Shown here piece after piece: positions 41,476-48,851 of a stretch of 48,851 nucleotides of DNA. A program made the translations under genes and the position numbers. Under the pieces are notes generated by a model. It had not been told where the DNA came from. It searched no databases and saw only the letters and a list, made by a program, of their open reading frames with translations. The stretch comes from CALKXV01 sp964632495. Its GTDB lineage: Bacteria > Pseudomonadota > Alphaproteobacteria > Rhodobacterales > Rhodobacteraceae. Numbering within the stretch: position 1 is the stretch's first letter; each line of letters begins with the position of its first letter. Location of the stretch: positions 1 to 48,851 of the forward strand of contig CAZWDS010000014.1 in NCBI GenBank assembly GCA_964632495.1, in the 5' to 3' direction.

Positions 41476-42879
41476 ATGTTTGAAACCGTCGCGGTGCCCG
41501 TTTGGGCCATGGTGCTGATCGGCCTCTTCGCCGCTCTTTCAATCCTCGAACGCGTCATCGGCCCCTCGATCCGTTGGTTTCTCAGGAAACGCGCCGAACG
41601 TGTGGTCGCCGAGTTAAACAAGCGCCTCGATCGCCCGATCCAGCCTTTCAAACTGGCCCGCCGGTTCGACATGATCCAGCGTTTGATCCACGACGGCGAA
41701 GTCGCTCTGGCCATTGTCGATTATGCAAAATCCGAAGGCGTGCCTGAACAGGTCGCCCGCGAAAGGGTCGAGCGCTATGCCCGCGAAATCGTCCCCCGGT
41801 TCAGCGCGTCGGCCTATTTCGGATTTGGCACGCGGGCTTCGAAGTGGGTGTCCGACACCCTGTTTGATGTCCGGGTCAGTGACGAAGACGAAGCGCGCCT
41901 ACACGCCGTGGACCCAGACGCCACCGTCGTCTTCGTGATCAACCATCGCTCGAACATGGACTATTTGCTGGTGACTTGGCTCGTCGCCCGGTCGTCGGCG
42001 CTTAGCTATGCCGTGGGGGAATGGGCCAGAATTTGGCCCCTCTCGGCTTTGATCCGCACCATGGGCGCCTATTTCATCCGCCGCAAGGCGCTGAACCCGC
42101 TTTATCGCAAAGTGCTGGCGCGCTATGTGGCACTGGCCACAGACGGCGGCGTCACACAGGCGGTTTTTCCCGAAGGCGGCTTGTCGCTGGACGGGCGTCT
42201 GGCCCCTTTGAAGCTTGGGTTGCTCAGCTACATCGTGCAAGGGCATGATCCAAAAGGACGCGACGTGGTCTTTGTGCCCGTGGCCCTCAATTACGACCGC
42301 GTGCTGGAAGACCGCCTGTTGGTGGCCGCCGACAAAGCCGGAACGCGGCGATTTCGGACCTCGGTGCCAAATGCGGTGAAGTTTGCCCTGCGCCAGGTCA
42401 CCCACCGATTGCGCGGGCGCCTGCATCGGTTTGGACATGCGGCGGTGGCTTACGGAACGCCCGTGTCTTTGAACGCTTTTGCTGCAGACCATCCCGACGA
42501 CACGACCGAGCATCTGGGCGAGCACCTGCGCGATGGTCTATCGGCCTCAATGCCGGTGTTGTCGGTTCCGCTCATCGCGCTTGAGTTGGAAATTGCTAAA
42601 GCCCGAGTGCCCGAGGCGGACCTGCTCCACAGGATCGAAACCCGCATCGCGCGCCTGAAATCAGCTGGCGCGCGTGTCGAAATGCCGAACGACGATGTGT
42701 CCGGCGCACTGGGGCAGGCGCTAAACATGTTGCGGCTTCGCCGCATGATCACAGAAGACGAAAGCGGCCTTCAGATCACCGCCGGACGCGAGCGTATCAT
42801 GGCCTTCTACGCCAATTCCATCCGGCATCTGGTGCCAGAGGCACCGGCTAGTGTGTCGAACCCAACTGACCAACCCTAA
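41476..42879 (+). CDS. Glycerol-3-phosphate/1-acyl-glycerol-3-phosphate acyltransferase
   Basis: A 467-residue membrane-associated acyltransferase of the PlsB/PlsC superfamily acting in phospholipid synthesis. The N-terminus has a hydrophobic helix (VPVWAMVLIGLFAALSILE). The acyltransferase domain contains the NHRSNMDY HX4D motif (His near 156), the second motif GAYFIRRKALNPLYRKVL and the glycine/glutamate motif VFPEGGLSLDGRL. The size and central position of the domain suit a glycerol-3-phosphate acyltransferase-like enzyme, shorter than E. coli PlsB. The last 32 bases overlap the convergent SulP gene. Confidence 0.82.
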   Translation: MFETVAVPVWAMVLIGLFAALSILERVIGPSIRWFLRKRAERVVAELNKRLDRPIQPFKLARRFDMIQRLIHDGEVALAIVDYAKSEGVPEQVARERVERYAREIVPRFSASAYFGFGTRASKWVSDTLFDVRVSDEDEARLHAVDPDATVVFVINHRSNMDYLLVTWLVARSSALSYAVGEWARIWPLSALIRTMGAYFIRRKALNPLYRKVLARYVALATDGGVTQAVFPEGGLSLDGRLAPLKLGLLSYIVQGHDPKGRDVVFVPVALNYDRVLEDRLLVAADKAGTRRFRTSVPNAVKFALRQVTHRLRGRLHRFGHAAVAYGTPVSLNAFAADHPDDTTEHLGEHLRDGLSASMPVLSVPLIALELEIAKARVPEADLLHRIETRIARLKSAGARVEMPNDDVSGALGQALNMLRLRRMITEDESGLQITAGRERIMAFYANSIRHLVPEAPASVSNPTDQP

Positions 42880-44467
42880 CGCCATAATCCGCCGCGATCT
42901 GATAGTCCGGGTCATCGTCACTGTCGATGATCAGACTGCCCGCTTTGGTCAGCAAAGAATGGCAATCATGGCTGAGGTGCCGCAGTTGTAGCCGTTTGTC
43001 AGCCGCCTCGAACTTGGCCGCAACAGAATCGATGGCCGTCAGGGCAGATTGATCGACCACCCGGCTTTCCGCAAAGTCCACGATCACCACGCTGGGGTCT
43101 TTTTCGGGATCGAACAATTCGACAAATCCATCTGCCGAGCCAAAGAACAATGGTCCCTGCACCTGATAGACCTTCGCACCCTCTGGTGTTTCATAAGTGC
43201 GCGCGTGGATACGTGTGGCGTTGTTCCACGCATAGGTCAGCGCCGAGACGATAACCCCCACGAAAACGGCCGTAGCCAGATCGTAAGCCACGGTTACGGC
43301 TGTAACCAATAGGATCACGAAGGCATCCGACAGGGGCACTTTCCGCAGGATCATCAGCGAATTCCACGCGAATGTCCCGATCACCACCATGAACATCACG
43401 CCAACCAGCGCGGCCAGCGGAATAATCTCGATCACCGGGCTGGCGACCACGATGAACAGCAACAGGAACACCGCAGCGGCAATACCTGCCACGCGCGTAC
43501 GCCCCCCGGATTTCACGTTGATCATCGACTGACCGATCATCGCGCAACCGCCCATGCCACCGAAAAAGCCGGTCACAGTATTGGCCACACCCTGGGCCAC
43601 ACATTCCTGAGAAGCGCCCCCCCGTTTGCCGGTCATATCGCCGACAAGGTTCAAGGTCAGAAGACTTTCGATCAAACCAATCGCGGCCAGGATCAACGCA
43701 TACGGCAGGATAATCTCAAACGTGTCCCAGTTCAGAGGCACCACGGGCAAATGAAAGCTAGGCAATCCCCCCTTGATCGAGGCCAAATCCCCAACCCGCG
43801 GCACGTCCAACCCAAGCACGATCACCAAAATCGCCACGATCCCGATCCCGGCCAAAGGCGCAGGTACAACGCTTGTCACGCGCGGCACGGCCCAGATGAT
43901 TGCCATCGTCAGCGCCACAAGCCCCAGCATCAGATACAAGGGCGTTCCCGACAACCATTCGCCGCCGCCCATACCGTGCCCCGTCACTTCCATCGTGCCG
44001 GGCACTTTGAACTGACTAAGCTGGGCTAGAAAAATCACAATCGCCAACCCGTTCACAAAACCCAGCATCACAGGATGCGGCACCAACCGGATGAACTTGC
44101 CAAATTTGAAGATGCCCGCCGCAATCTGGATGATCCCCATCAAAACGACCGTCGCAAACAGGTACTCAACACCGTGCTGCGCCACCAAACTGACCATCAC
44201 AACGGCCAAAGCTCCGGTCGCACCCGAAATCATGCCGGGACGCCCGCCAATCACCGCCGTGATCAAGCCCACGATAAACGCCGCGTAAAGACCGACCAAC
44301 GGATGAACCCCCGCCACGAACGCAAAGGCCACAGCTTCGGGCACAAGGGCCAAGGCAACGGTCAGACCGGCCAGCAACTCGATACGCAGACGTGTCGGTG
44401 TCAACGCCTCGCCGGGGCCATCAGAAGACATGACCTTACCGAAAACGGCCGCAAACGTACGTTCCAT
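42848..44467 (-). CDS. SulP-family inorganic anion transporter
   Basis: Inner-membrane transporter of the SLC26/SulP family, 539 residues, for sulfate, bicarbonate or another anion. About 12 hydrophobic helices begin with ELLAGLTVALALVPEAVAFA and contain GATGALAVVMVSLVAQHG and GGMGGCAMIGQSMINVKSGG. A C-terminal STAS domain (about 430-539) has VQGPLFFGSADGFVELFDPE and DFAESRVVDQSALTAIDSVA. Substrate cannot be decided; bicarbonate is common for marine members with SNGTMGG-like motifs as here, but that is an inference. Confidence 0.88.
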   Translation of the reverse strand: MERTFAAVFGKVMSSDGPGEALTPTRLRIELLAGLTVALALVPEAVAFAFVAGVHPLVGLYAAFIVGLITAVIGGRPGMISGATGALAVVMVSLVAQHGVEYLFATVVLMGIIQIAAGIFKFGKFIRLVPHPVMLGFVNGLAIVIFLAQLSQFKVPGTMEVTGHGMGGGEWLSGTPLYLMLGLVALTMAIIWAVPRVTSVVPAPLAGIGIVAILVIVLGLDVPRVGDLASIKGGLPSFHLPVVPLNWDTFEIILPYALILAAIGLIESLLTLNLVGDMTGKRGGASQECVAQGVANTVTGFFGGMGGCAMIGQSMINVKSGGRTRVAGIAAAVFLLLFIVVASPVIEIIPLAALVGVMFMVVIGTFAWNSLMILRKVPLSDAFVILLVTAVTVAYDLATAVFVGVIVSALTYAWNNATRIHARTYETPEGAKVYQVQGPLFFGSADGFVELFDPEKDPSVVIVDFAESRVVDQSALTAIDSVAAKFEAADKRLQLRHLSHDCHSLLTKAGSLIIDSDDDPDYQIAADYGVRVGQLGSTH

Positions 44468-44651
44468 GATTTTTACTGTCCTGTTCGCATTTTAAACGCG
44501 CTTTATCCCGTCGCACAGGGAATCGCACGGCATTCTTGTGCATACCTGCCATGAATTAAGAATACATCAGCCACGCGTTGCGGATTTGTACCGCGACACG
44601 CATACAAAGAACCGATCCGGCGCAGGCCAAAACGGTTTACGCAACGGCACC

Positions 44652-45215
44652 CTAGGCGCGTTCTGCATACTCCATCGTCTCTGTATTTACGATGATTGCC
44701 TCGCCCTCGCCGACAAAAGGGGGAATCATCACCCGAACACCGTTGTCCAGCACCGCAGGCTTGAAACTATTTGCCGCAGTCTGACCCTTCACCACTGGCT
44801 CGGTTTCGGTGACCATACAGGTCACTTTCTGCGGCAGTGAAGCACTCAAAGCCTCGCTGTCGTGGTACTCGATCTGGATCGTCATACCGTCCTGCAAGAA
44901 GGGTCGACGCTCGCCCAGAATGTCGGCAGGAAGCTCGATCTGCTCAAAGGTTTCACTGTCCATGAAAACAAGCATACCGTCGCTTTCATATAGAAATTGT
45001 TGATCTTTTTGATCCAAACGGACCCGCTCAACCTTGTCCGCCGAGCGAAACCGCTCGTTCAGCTTTGATCCGTTACGCAGGTTCTTCAGCTCGACCTGAG
45101 CGAAGGCGCCGCCCTTGCCCGGCTTGACATGATCCACCTTTACGGCGGCCCAAAGCCCATCATTGTGCTCTAGCACGTTTCCGGGTCGAATTTCGTTTCC
45201 ATTTATCTTTGGCAT
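44652..45215 (-). CDS. efp: Elongation factor P
   Basis: Ribosome factor that relieves stalling at polyproline stretches. The 187-residue protein has three beta domains: KINGNEIRPGNVLEHNDG (domain I), FRSADKVERVRLDQKDQQFL (II) and GQTAANSFKPAVLDNGVRVM (III). The tip lysine is Lys34 in KPGKGGAF, the residue that is beta-lysylated in many bacteria; the modifying enzymes are not in the window. Divergent from the DUF6280-like gene. Confidence 0.96.
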   Translation of the reverse strand: MPKINGNEIRPGNVLEHNDGLWAAVKVDHVKPGKGGAFAQVELKNLRNGSKLNERFRSADKVERVRLDQKDQQFLYESDGMLVFMDSETFEQIELPADILGERRPFLQDGMTIQIEYHDSEALSASLPQKVTCMVTETEPVVKGQTAANSFKPAVLDNGVRVMIPPFVGEGEAIIVNTETMEYAERA

Positions 45216-45236
45216 CCACGTAAACCGATGTTTTTG

Positions 45237-45264
45237 TTGATTCAGATTGTGAATTGCCTATATT
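45237..45264 (+). promoter_or_regulatory. Candidate sigma-70 promoter for the DUF6280-like gene
   Basis: TTGATT (45237-45242) and TATATT (45259-45264) with a 16-base spacer, 170 bases upstream of the coding start. The resulting leader would be long and structured, with a CCCCA (45274-45278) able to pair with either of two downstream TGGGG stretches (45288-45292 and 45299-45303). Not tested. Confidence 0.4.
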
Positions 45265-45307
45265 CCAGCATAGCCCCATCGGCAAGGTGGGGGAAACCTG
45301 GGGAGGA

Positions 45308-45382
45308 ATGACAAGCTATGCAAAAAATGCATGGCAGCCATTCCAAAAAAGAAAAACAAAAGTGGCTCAAAACCCTGCATAA
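45308..45382 (+). CDS. Candidate 24-residue leader peptide
   Basis: An ATG directly after GGGGAGGA opens a 24-codon frame (MTSYAKNAWQPF, then QKRKTKVAQNPA) ending TAA at 45380-45382. It lies inside the leader of the DUF6280-like gene, out of frame with it. The product is lysine-rich and would be basic. The Shine-Dalgarno is unusually close to the ATG. This may be a real short peptide or only leader structure. Confidence 0.25.
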   Translation: MTSYAKNAWQPFQKRKTKVAQNPA

Positions 45383-45435
45383 GGGTCTACGCGCCACCTG
45401 ACTGCGGTAAGAGCATAAAAATAAAAGGAAGAAGC

Positions 45436-45774
45436 ATGGCTGATTTTGTTGACGGCACGGCATTCAATCACGAGCAGGGCAATCGCGCGAAAAAGCTTTT
45501 CGCAGCTGTCGTTCTAGCTGCACTCGATGACGCCATCGCTGACGACAAGAAATATGGCAACGGACCCGAGCAGATCGCGCGCTGGGCCCGTTCGCGCGAT
45601 GGACGCGAAGTGCTGTCCTGCGCTGGCATCGATCCGAACGAGCGTGTTGTGAACGGCCTGATGGAATTCGTGGGCAAAGGTGTCCGCACATCCGTGGCCC
45701 TGTCGCGCGAAGAAAGCGAACGCCGCCACGCAGCCGAAGCCGCCGCGGCCGAGGACGCCAAGCGCGCCGCCTAA
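45436..45774 (+). CDS. DUF6280-like conserved protein
   Basis: A 112-residue soluble protein conserved, as I recall it, across Rhodobacterales and labelled DUF6280; function unknown. It starts MADFVDGTAFNHEQGNRAKK with an AAAGGAAG upstream and ends in an Ala/Glu-rich helical tail. Residues EQIARWARSRDGREVLSCAG and PNERVVNGLMEFVGKGVR suggest a compact helical domain. It has its own strong terminator at 45797-45827. The upstream leader of about 170 bases is long for such a small gene. Confidence 0.75.
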   Translation: MADFVDGTAFNHEQGNRAKKLFAAVVLAALDDAIADDKKYGNGPEQIARWARSRDGREVLSCAGIDPNERVVNGLMEFVGKGVRTSVALSREESERRHAAEAAAAEDAKRAA

Positions 45775-45796
45775 AGCGTCCTACATTGGAATTTTC

Positions 45797-45827
45797 AAAA
45801 CGCGCTTCCGGATCGGGAGCGCGTTTT
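45797..45827 (+). terminator. Rho-independent terminator after the DUF6280-like gene
   Basis: Perfect stem AAAACGCGCT / AGCGCGTTTT with inner TCC/GGG pairing and loop GGATC, ending in TTTT. Its symmetry means it could also stop transcription coming from the other side. Confidence 0.85.
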
Positions 45828-46110
45828 GCGTTTAGGGCCTTCAAACGATGAATGTCGGCTTCGAGCCCAGAGTCGCAGATGCTGCGTTGTGTACGAATGG
45901 CCGTTGTTATCGGTCTCCCAAAGACCTTCAACAACTGGCTGGATTGTGAAACGGGGTTTTGACAGCTCACCTTGGTGTTGGTTTGCGAGTGTTTCAAAAC
46001 ACCCGCTTCAATCATTCTTACCCGCCCGCGCATCATACGCAGGCACGTCGGGCGCACCCCGAACCTTTGTCTAGAAAAACCTTCGTCCATTCCAAATCTG
46101 TATAGTGGCT
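45828..46110. other. Gene-poor flank left of the toxin operon, with a degenerate repeat
   Basis: No supported gene. Contains the blocks ATGTCGGCT (45852-45860), GCTGCGTT (45881-45888) and TATCGG (45908-45913). They recur in the same order on the other strand at the right end of the window (48811-48803, 48781-48774, 48758-48753). TTGACAGCTCAC at 45959-45970 recurs in direct orientation at 48736-48747. Confidence 0.5.
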
Positions 46111-46395
46111 TCATGCCCAATCGGGAAAGGGGCCATCTTCAAAAAGGTAGTTATATAGCCGCCACAGGTAGGCGTATAACTCAGCATCCTCATCAAAGCT
46201 GATGTCGGTCTCATCTTCATAATCCATAGCGGTCAGGACTTGTTCAGCCAAAACATGATTGAAGTTCCGTTTAAGACGTTCTGCCCATTCTGATGGATGT
46301 GCGACGTTTTCCTTTAGTTTCGCTGGGTCATTTGTATTCCCACCACAGTACAATCGGATGTCTTGCAGCCATGCTTGAGTTTTCGGATCAATCAT
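46111..46395 (-). CDS. Small acidic protein 3 of the toxin operon (putative immunity protein)
   Basis: A 94-residue acidic protein, last of three paralogues after the MuF toxin gene. It shares with the other two the spaced pattern AWLQDI...GGN...LKENV...LKRNFNHVLAEQ, then ISFDEDAELYAYLWRLYNYL and the ending FEDGPFPDWA. No signal peptide. It starts 12 bases beyond the stop of the middle paralogue. An immunity role is inferred from size, charge, multiplicity and position; I do not recognise a named family. Confidence 0.7.
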   Translation of the reverse strand: MIDPKTQAWLQDIRLYCGGNTNDPAKLKENVAHPSEWAERLKRNFNHVLAEQVLTAMDYEDETDISFDEDAELYAYLWRLYNYLFEDGPFPDWA

Positions 46396-46407
46396 TGAAC
46401 GAGAACA

Positions 46408-46683
46408 TCAAGGCATCGGCCCGTTGGAAAACAGGAAATCATGCAATGCCAAAAGAAAATCATAGAACTCCGCATCTGTATCGAAACTAACGTCTGTTCG
46501 ATTTTCATATTCTAAAGCCGTAAGTTTCCTTTCAGCCAAAACACGCTCGAAGTTTGAACGGAAACGCCCGGCCCACTCGCCACGCGTATCGGTCGCTTCC
46601 TTTAATTGAGGGATGCCATAGACGTTGCCGCCGCCATAGATGAACATATCGTCCAGCCAGGCTTTTGTTCGAAGATCAACCAT
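46408..46683 (-). CDS. Small acidic protein 2 of the toxin operon (putative immunity protein)
   Basis: A 91-residue paralogue of its neighbours: KAWLDDMFIYGGGN, WAGRFRSNFERVLAER, VSFDTDAEFYDFLLALHDFL and the ending FSNGPMP. It lacks the last few residues (DW plus one) of the other two, which may be a small truncation. It begins 9 bases after the stop of the first paralogue. Role inferred as above. Confidence 0.7.
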   Translation of the reverse strand: MVDLRTKAWLDDMFIYGGGNVYGIPQLKEATDTRGEWAGRFRSNFERVLAERKLTALEYENRTDVSFDTDAEFYDFLLALHDFLFSNGPMP

Positions 46684-46692
46684 GATGCAGTT

Positions 46693-46971
46693 CTAATCCC
46701 AATCCGGATACGGCCCGTTACGAAAAAGAAACTCATACAGAGCGCTTAGAAAATCGTATAAGTCAGCATCGTTCTCGTGGGAGAAGTTCATTTCTTTTTC
46801 CCAATCTTTGGCCGAAAACGGGCGGGCGGCCAAAACCTCTTCGTACTTTCTCTTGAACTCTCTTTGGGGTTGGCCACCCTTAGAAACATAAGATTTTAAG
46901 CTGTCGAGATCATAAACTTCAGAAGAGCAAAACAGAAACATCGTCTCAAGCCATTTTTCAAACTTTAGCAT
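46693..46971 (-). CDS. Small acidic protein 1 of the toxin operon (putative immunity protein)
   Basis: A 92-residue paralogue: EKWLETMFLFCSSEVYDL, REFKRKYEEVLAARPFSAKD, ENDADLYDFLSALYEFLF and RNGPYPDWD. The ATG follows the toxin stop with no gap (stop 46972-46974, ATG 46969-46971), so toxin and first candidate immunity protein are made together. That is the expected position of the cognate immunity protein. It is the most divergent of the three. Confidence 0.72.
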   Translation of the reverse strand: MLKFEKWLETMFLFCSSEVYDLDSLKSYVSKGGQPQREFKRKYEEVLAARPFSAKDWEKEMNFSHENDADLYDFLSALYEFLFRNGPYPDWD

Positions 46972-48588
46972 CTAGTTTCCCTCCGGATACATTGTCATCA
47001 GCTTCGGCTGCCCATTCGCATCAAGTTGAAAGACAGCGGTTACCGTTCCACCAGCAAAGTCTACGTCCCGAGTGGTTTGAGTTCCGTCAACACGACGTAC
47101 ACCTTCTACCAGATCTCGGTAACCTAATCCCAATACGTCAGAAATTGGCAGCCTTACACGAAATACAGCATTGTTTACATTTGGATCTGCCAGCGCGCAC
47201 GTGAGCGCCGTTTGAAAGTCTGAACTGCGACGGAACACAGCATCTGCAGCGACATACGCATCCTCTGTGGTGATGCGCGTGGCTGTCTTTCTTCTGCGAT
47301 GAGTACCGCCCGTGACGCCATCCACCTGTGTCCCAGTCATAGGATCGATGCCTTCTCGTACACGATCTATAAGCATTTGCCGCGTCACCGCACCTTCGTG
47401 CCTCTGCGGACCGTGCCCTTCGTCAATTAGTTCGTAAAAGCGGTGCTCGACAATCTGTTCTACCTCACGACGACGCGTGTTGATCATGTTATCTAGCCGC
47501 GCGCGACCTGCGCGCAGTGCATTCAGGGCCGCTGTCGGACGCAGACGGGTCAAATTGATCCCTAGCTTTGCCGCGCCCGCTGTGAAAGCGGTTCCACCCA
47601 ACAAAACTGATGCATCGAGATAGGCTACATCCTCATAGGCGCGCAGCAAGGCCTCTTCGCTTGTCAGGCCGAGGCGATATTCCAGATCTAGAAGGCGAAG
47701 TTCAGCATGCTGTGCCTCGAAATAAGCCACTGCTTCCTCAGCGATCCGCTCAGCTGTCTCACGATCCAGATCAGACAGACGTTCCAGCGCATCAAGGATG
47801 TTTTGGCGGGCCGCAAGACGCTCTGCTTCTTCCTCATCTGTCTGCACACCAAAAAAGCGCCGGTATCCTAAATAGGAAAAACGCAACACATCATAGACCC
47901 CGGTGACAGTGCCGACCAAAGCATCCTCAGCCGCCCGTGCCAGTCCTGCGCCACGTGCATCTGAAATTCGATCCGCAAGATCAGGCGATACGGGGCGACC
48001 TGTAAGAATAACCTGGCCATTCAAGATCGCCGGTTCTGCATAGCACCGGCAGTTATGCGCATGGCCCGGCAATCCATCTGCAAACCTGTGATCCCATAGA
48101 AAGACCCGATCATCGCGTTCCGCATGACTGGACCGTACTTTCCCATCATCAGCCGAACGCCAGATATAATGGGTGACGCCAACTGCTCTCTGCCGGGCTT
48201 CGTTCACATCATTTTGGAACTGACGCAGCAACCAAGCTTCGGTTGCGCTGATGTCGGCCTCCATAAGAGACACAATTTCTGTGCGATTTCGGCCTTCATC
48301 AACGTAATAGGCAAGAACAGCAGACAGACGGTTCTCAAACTCGTCATAAGCCCTCTGCTTCAACGGGCCAGCATCATAACGAGGCGTATCGCCGAGACGT
48401 TCTGATATGAAAGCAATGTTGTCTTCATCAGCATCATCAAGCAGGCCAAGGAACCGCTGAAAATGAGAGGGCAAGTCAAACGACGCGTCTTTTCGCTCAG
48501 GCGCACGGTTCAGCCGGTGCAGACTGACCGTGAATTCAGATTTGCCGCCAGACCGAAAAAATCGGACAAAAGGGGTATCGAGCGCCAT
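46972..48588 (-). CDS. MuF-domain polymorphic toxin
   Basis: A 538-residue protein. Residues 141-186 carry the phage Mu protein F-like signature: YIWRSADDGKVRSSHAERDD, then FLWDHR and PGHAHNCRCYAEP (paired Cys180/Cys182). This domain is normally found in phage head proteins and in some polymorphic toxins. A helical linker follows (about 200-380, with small hydrophobic GTAFTAGAAKLGINL). From about 380 a distinct domain starts (GHGPQRHEGAVTRQ, GIDPMTGTQVDGVTGGTH, FRVRLPISDVLGLGYRDLVE) that looks like a toxin tip, perhaps an RNase, but I cannot name it. Three immunity-like genes follow. AAAGG precedes the ATG. Confidence 0.78.
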   Translation of the reverse strand: MALDTPFVRFFRSGGKSEFTVSLHRLNRAPERKDASFDLPSHFQRFLGLLDDADEDNIAFISERLGDTPRYDAGPLKQRAYDEFENRLSAVLAYYVDEGRNRTEIVSLMEADISATEAWLLRQFQNDVNEARQRAVGVTHYIWRSADDGKVRSSHAERDDRVFLWDHRFADGLPGHAHNCRCYAEPAILNGQVILTGRPVSPDLADRISDARGAGLARAAEDALVGTVTGVYDVLRFSYLGYRRFFGVQTDEEEAERLAARQNILDALERLSDLDRETAERIAEEAVAYFEAQHAELRLLDLEYRLGLTSEEALLRAYEDVAYLDASVLLGGTAFTAGAAKLGINLTRLRPTAALNALRAGRARLDNMINTRRREVEQIVEHRFYELIDEGHGPQRHEGAVTRQMLIDRVREGIDPMTGTQVDGVTGGTHRRRKTATRITTEDAYVAADAVFRRSSDFQTALTCALADPNVNNAVFRVRLPISDVLGLGYRDLVEGVRRVDGTQTTRDVDFAGGTVTAVFQLDANGQPKLMTMYPEGN

Positions 48589-48851
48589 GTCGTGCCTTTC
48601 ACAGAAGTACGCTGGATATTCTCAATTTGGGATTAATGTATCTTAAATGGACCGTCCGCTGCTCAACGTGTAGTGCAACAAGGAGGGGCGTTACGTCCTC
48701 AACAGTATTAAGGTGCCTTTCCAAAAACGACGATATTGACAGCTCACGATTTCCGATAGCAGCCTTTGGTGCAAACGCAGCGAAAGCTCACTTTGTCCGC
48801 ACAGCCGACATCCAACCTTTCACCGCTTTCCATATACGCATTGCACAACAC
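48589..48851. other. Gene-poor flank right of the toxin operon
   Basis: No supported gene. Upstream region of the toxin, AT-richer near 48610-48650, then the inverted counterpart of the left-flank repeat (48753-48811) and the direct 12-base TTGACAGCTCAC (48736-48747). The window ends before any further gene. Confidence 0.45.

Noticed and set aside
45242..45463. 73-codon minus-strand frame in the efp/DUF6280 gap
   Set aside because: Opposes a plausible leader and coding start, is cysteine/phenylalanine-rich like antisense of A-rich DNA, and has no ribosome site.
45826..46074. 82-codon plus-strand frame left of the toxin operon
   Set aside because: Begins inside the terminator stem and covers the degenerate repeat; no protein-like features.
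46972..48588. Reading the MuF protein as part of a prophage head cluster
   Set aside because: No portal, capsid, protease, terminase or tail gene accompanies it in the window; small paralogous genes follow instead. The right side is cut off, so this is not final.
1..48851. CRISPR arrays, insertion-sequence transposases and integrases
   Set aside because: No evenly spaced direct repeats and no transposase or integrase motif were seen on either strand.

Overview
The window looks like chromosomal DNA of an alphaproteobacterium of the order Rhodobacterales (Roseobacter-type family). The evidence is the protein style and gene order: a ceramidase-like CREST protein, DUF1194, DUF1178, DUF2927, a DUF6280-like protein, an LdtR/MarR-type regulator, GlnD, an RpoH sigma factor, a CoaBC-Dut-MoeB block and short overlapping operons. 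Most of it is core genome. There is one run of exactly 100 N (1093-1192) inside a gene, and the left edge cuts through thyX.

Layout. 1-6.9 kb: thyX (partial), gloA, a DUF1194 protein broken by the gap, an LdtR-like regulator, sdhE with an overlapping XRE-type gene, an aspartate-type aminotransferase, a GNAT protein, a flavin reductase, DUF1178 and a Nudix protein. 7-16.9 kb: coaBC-dut-moeB, a hexapeptide acetyltransferase, tRNA-Leu(CAG), rpoH-chaN, comM, and gshB-yraN-rsmI. 16.9-26.7 kb: an LpoA-like lipoprotein overlapping glnD, then murJ, a rhomboid-like protein, trpS, a ceramidase-like protein, tadA and rluB. 26.8-32.5 kb: a one-way cluster of a small membrane protein, XpaC, TelA, a DUF2927 lipoprotein, an SPFH-GYF protein and a double zinc-ribbon membrane protein, interrupted by a dense array of palindromes. 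32.5-45.8 kb: a fructokinase-like kinase, the Kdo block kdsB-kdsA-kdsD, rlmE, a lytic transglycosylase, an SDR, surE-pcm-nlpD, an acyltransferase, a SulP transporter, efp and a DUF6280-like gene with a structured leader.

46.1-48.6 kb is the clearest accessory locus. A 538-residue protein carries a phage Mu F-like (MuF) domain and an unrelated C-terminal domain of about 160 residues. Three tightly packed genes for small, acidic, mutually paralogous proteins follow it. This is the layout of a polymorphic toxin with a family of immunity proteins. No other phage genes are in view. Inverted, degenerate copies of an intergenic sequence flank the locus.

Across the window a modular intergenic repeat recurs eight times. 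Its constant end, read on the transcript of the neighbouring gene, is CTTCATCTCTTT followed by AAATACGC. At six of the eight sites it lies just downstream of a stop codon, which suggests a 3'-UTR or termination element. The best candidates for something undescribed are the MuF toxin operon, the XpaC-TelA-SPFH-zinc-ribbon cluster with its palindrome array, and this repeat family. Functions below come from recognising motifs by eye; no database search was run.
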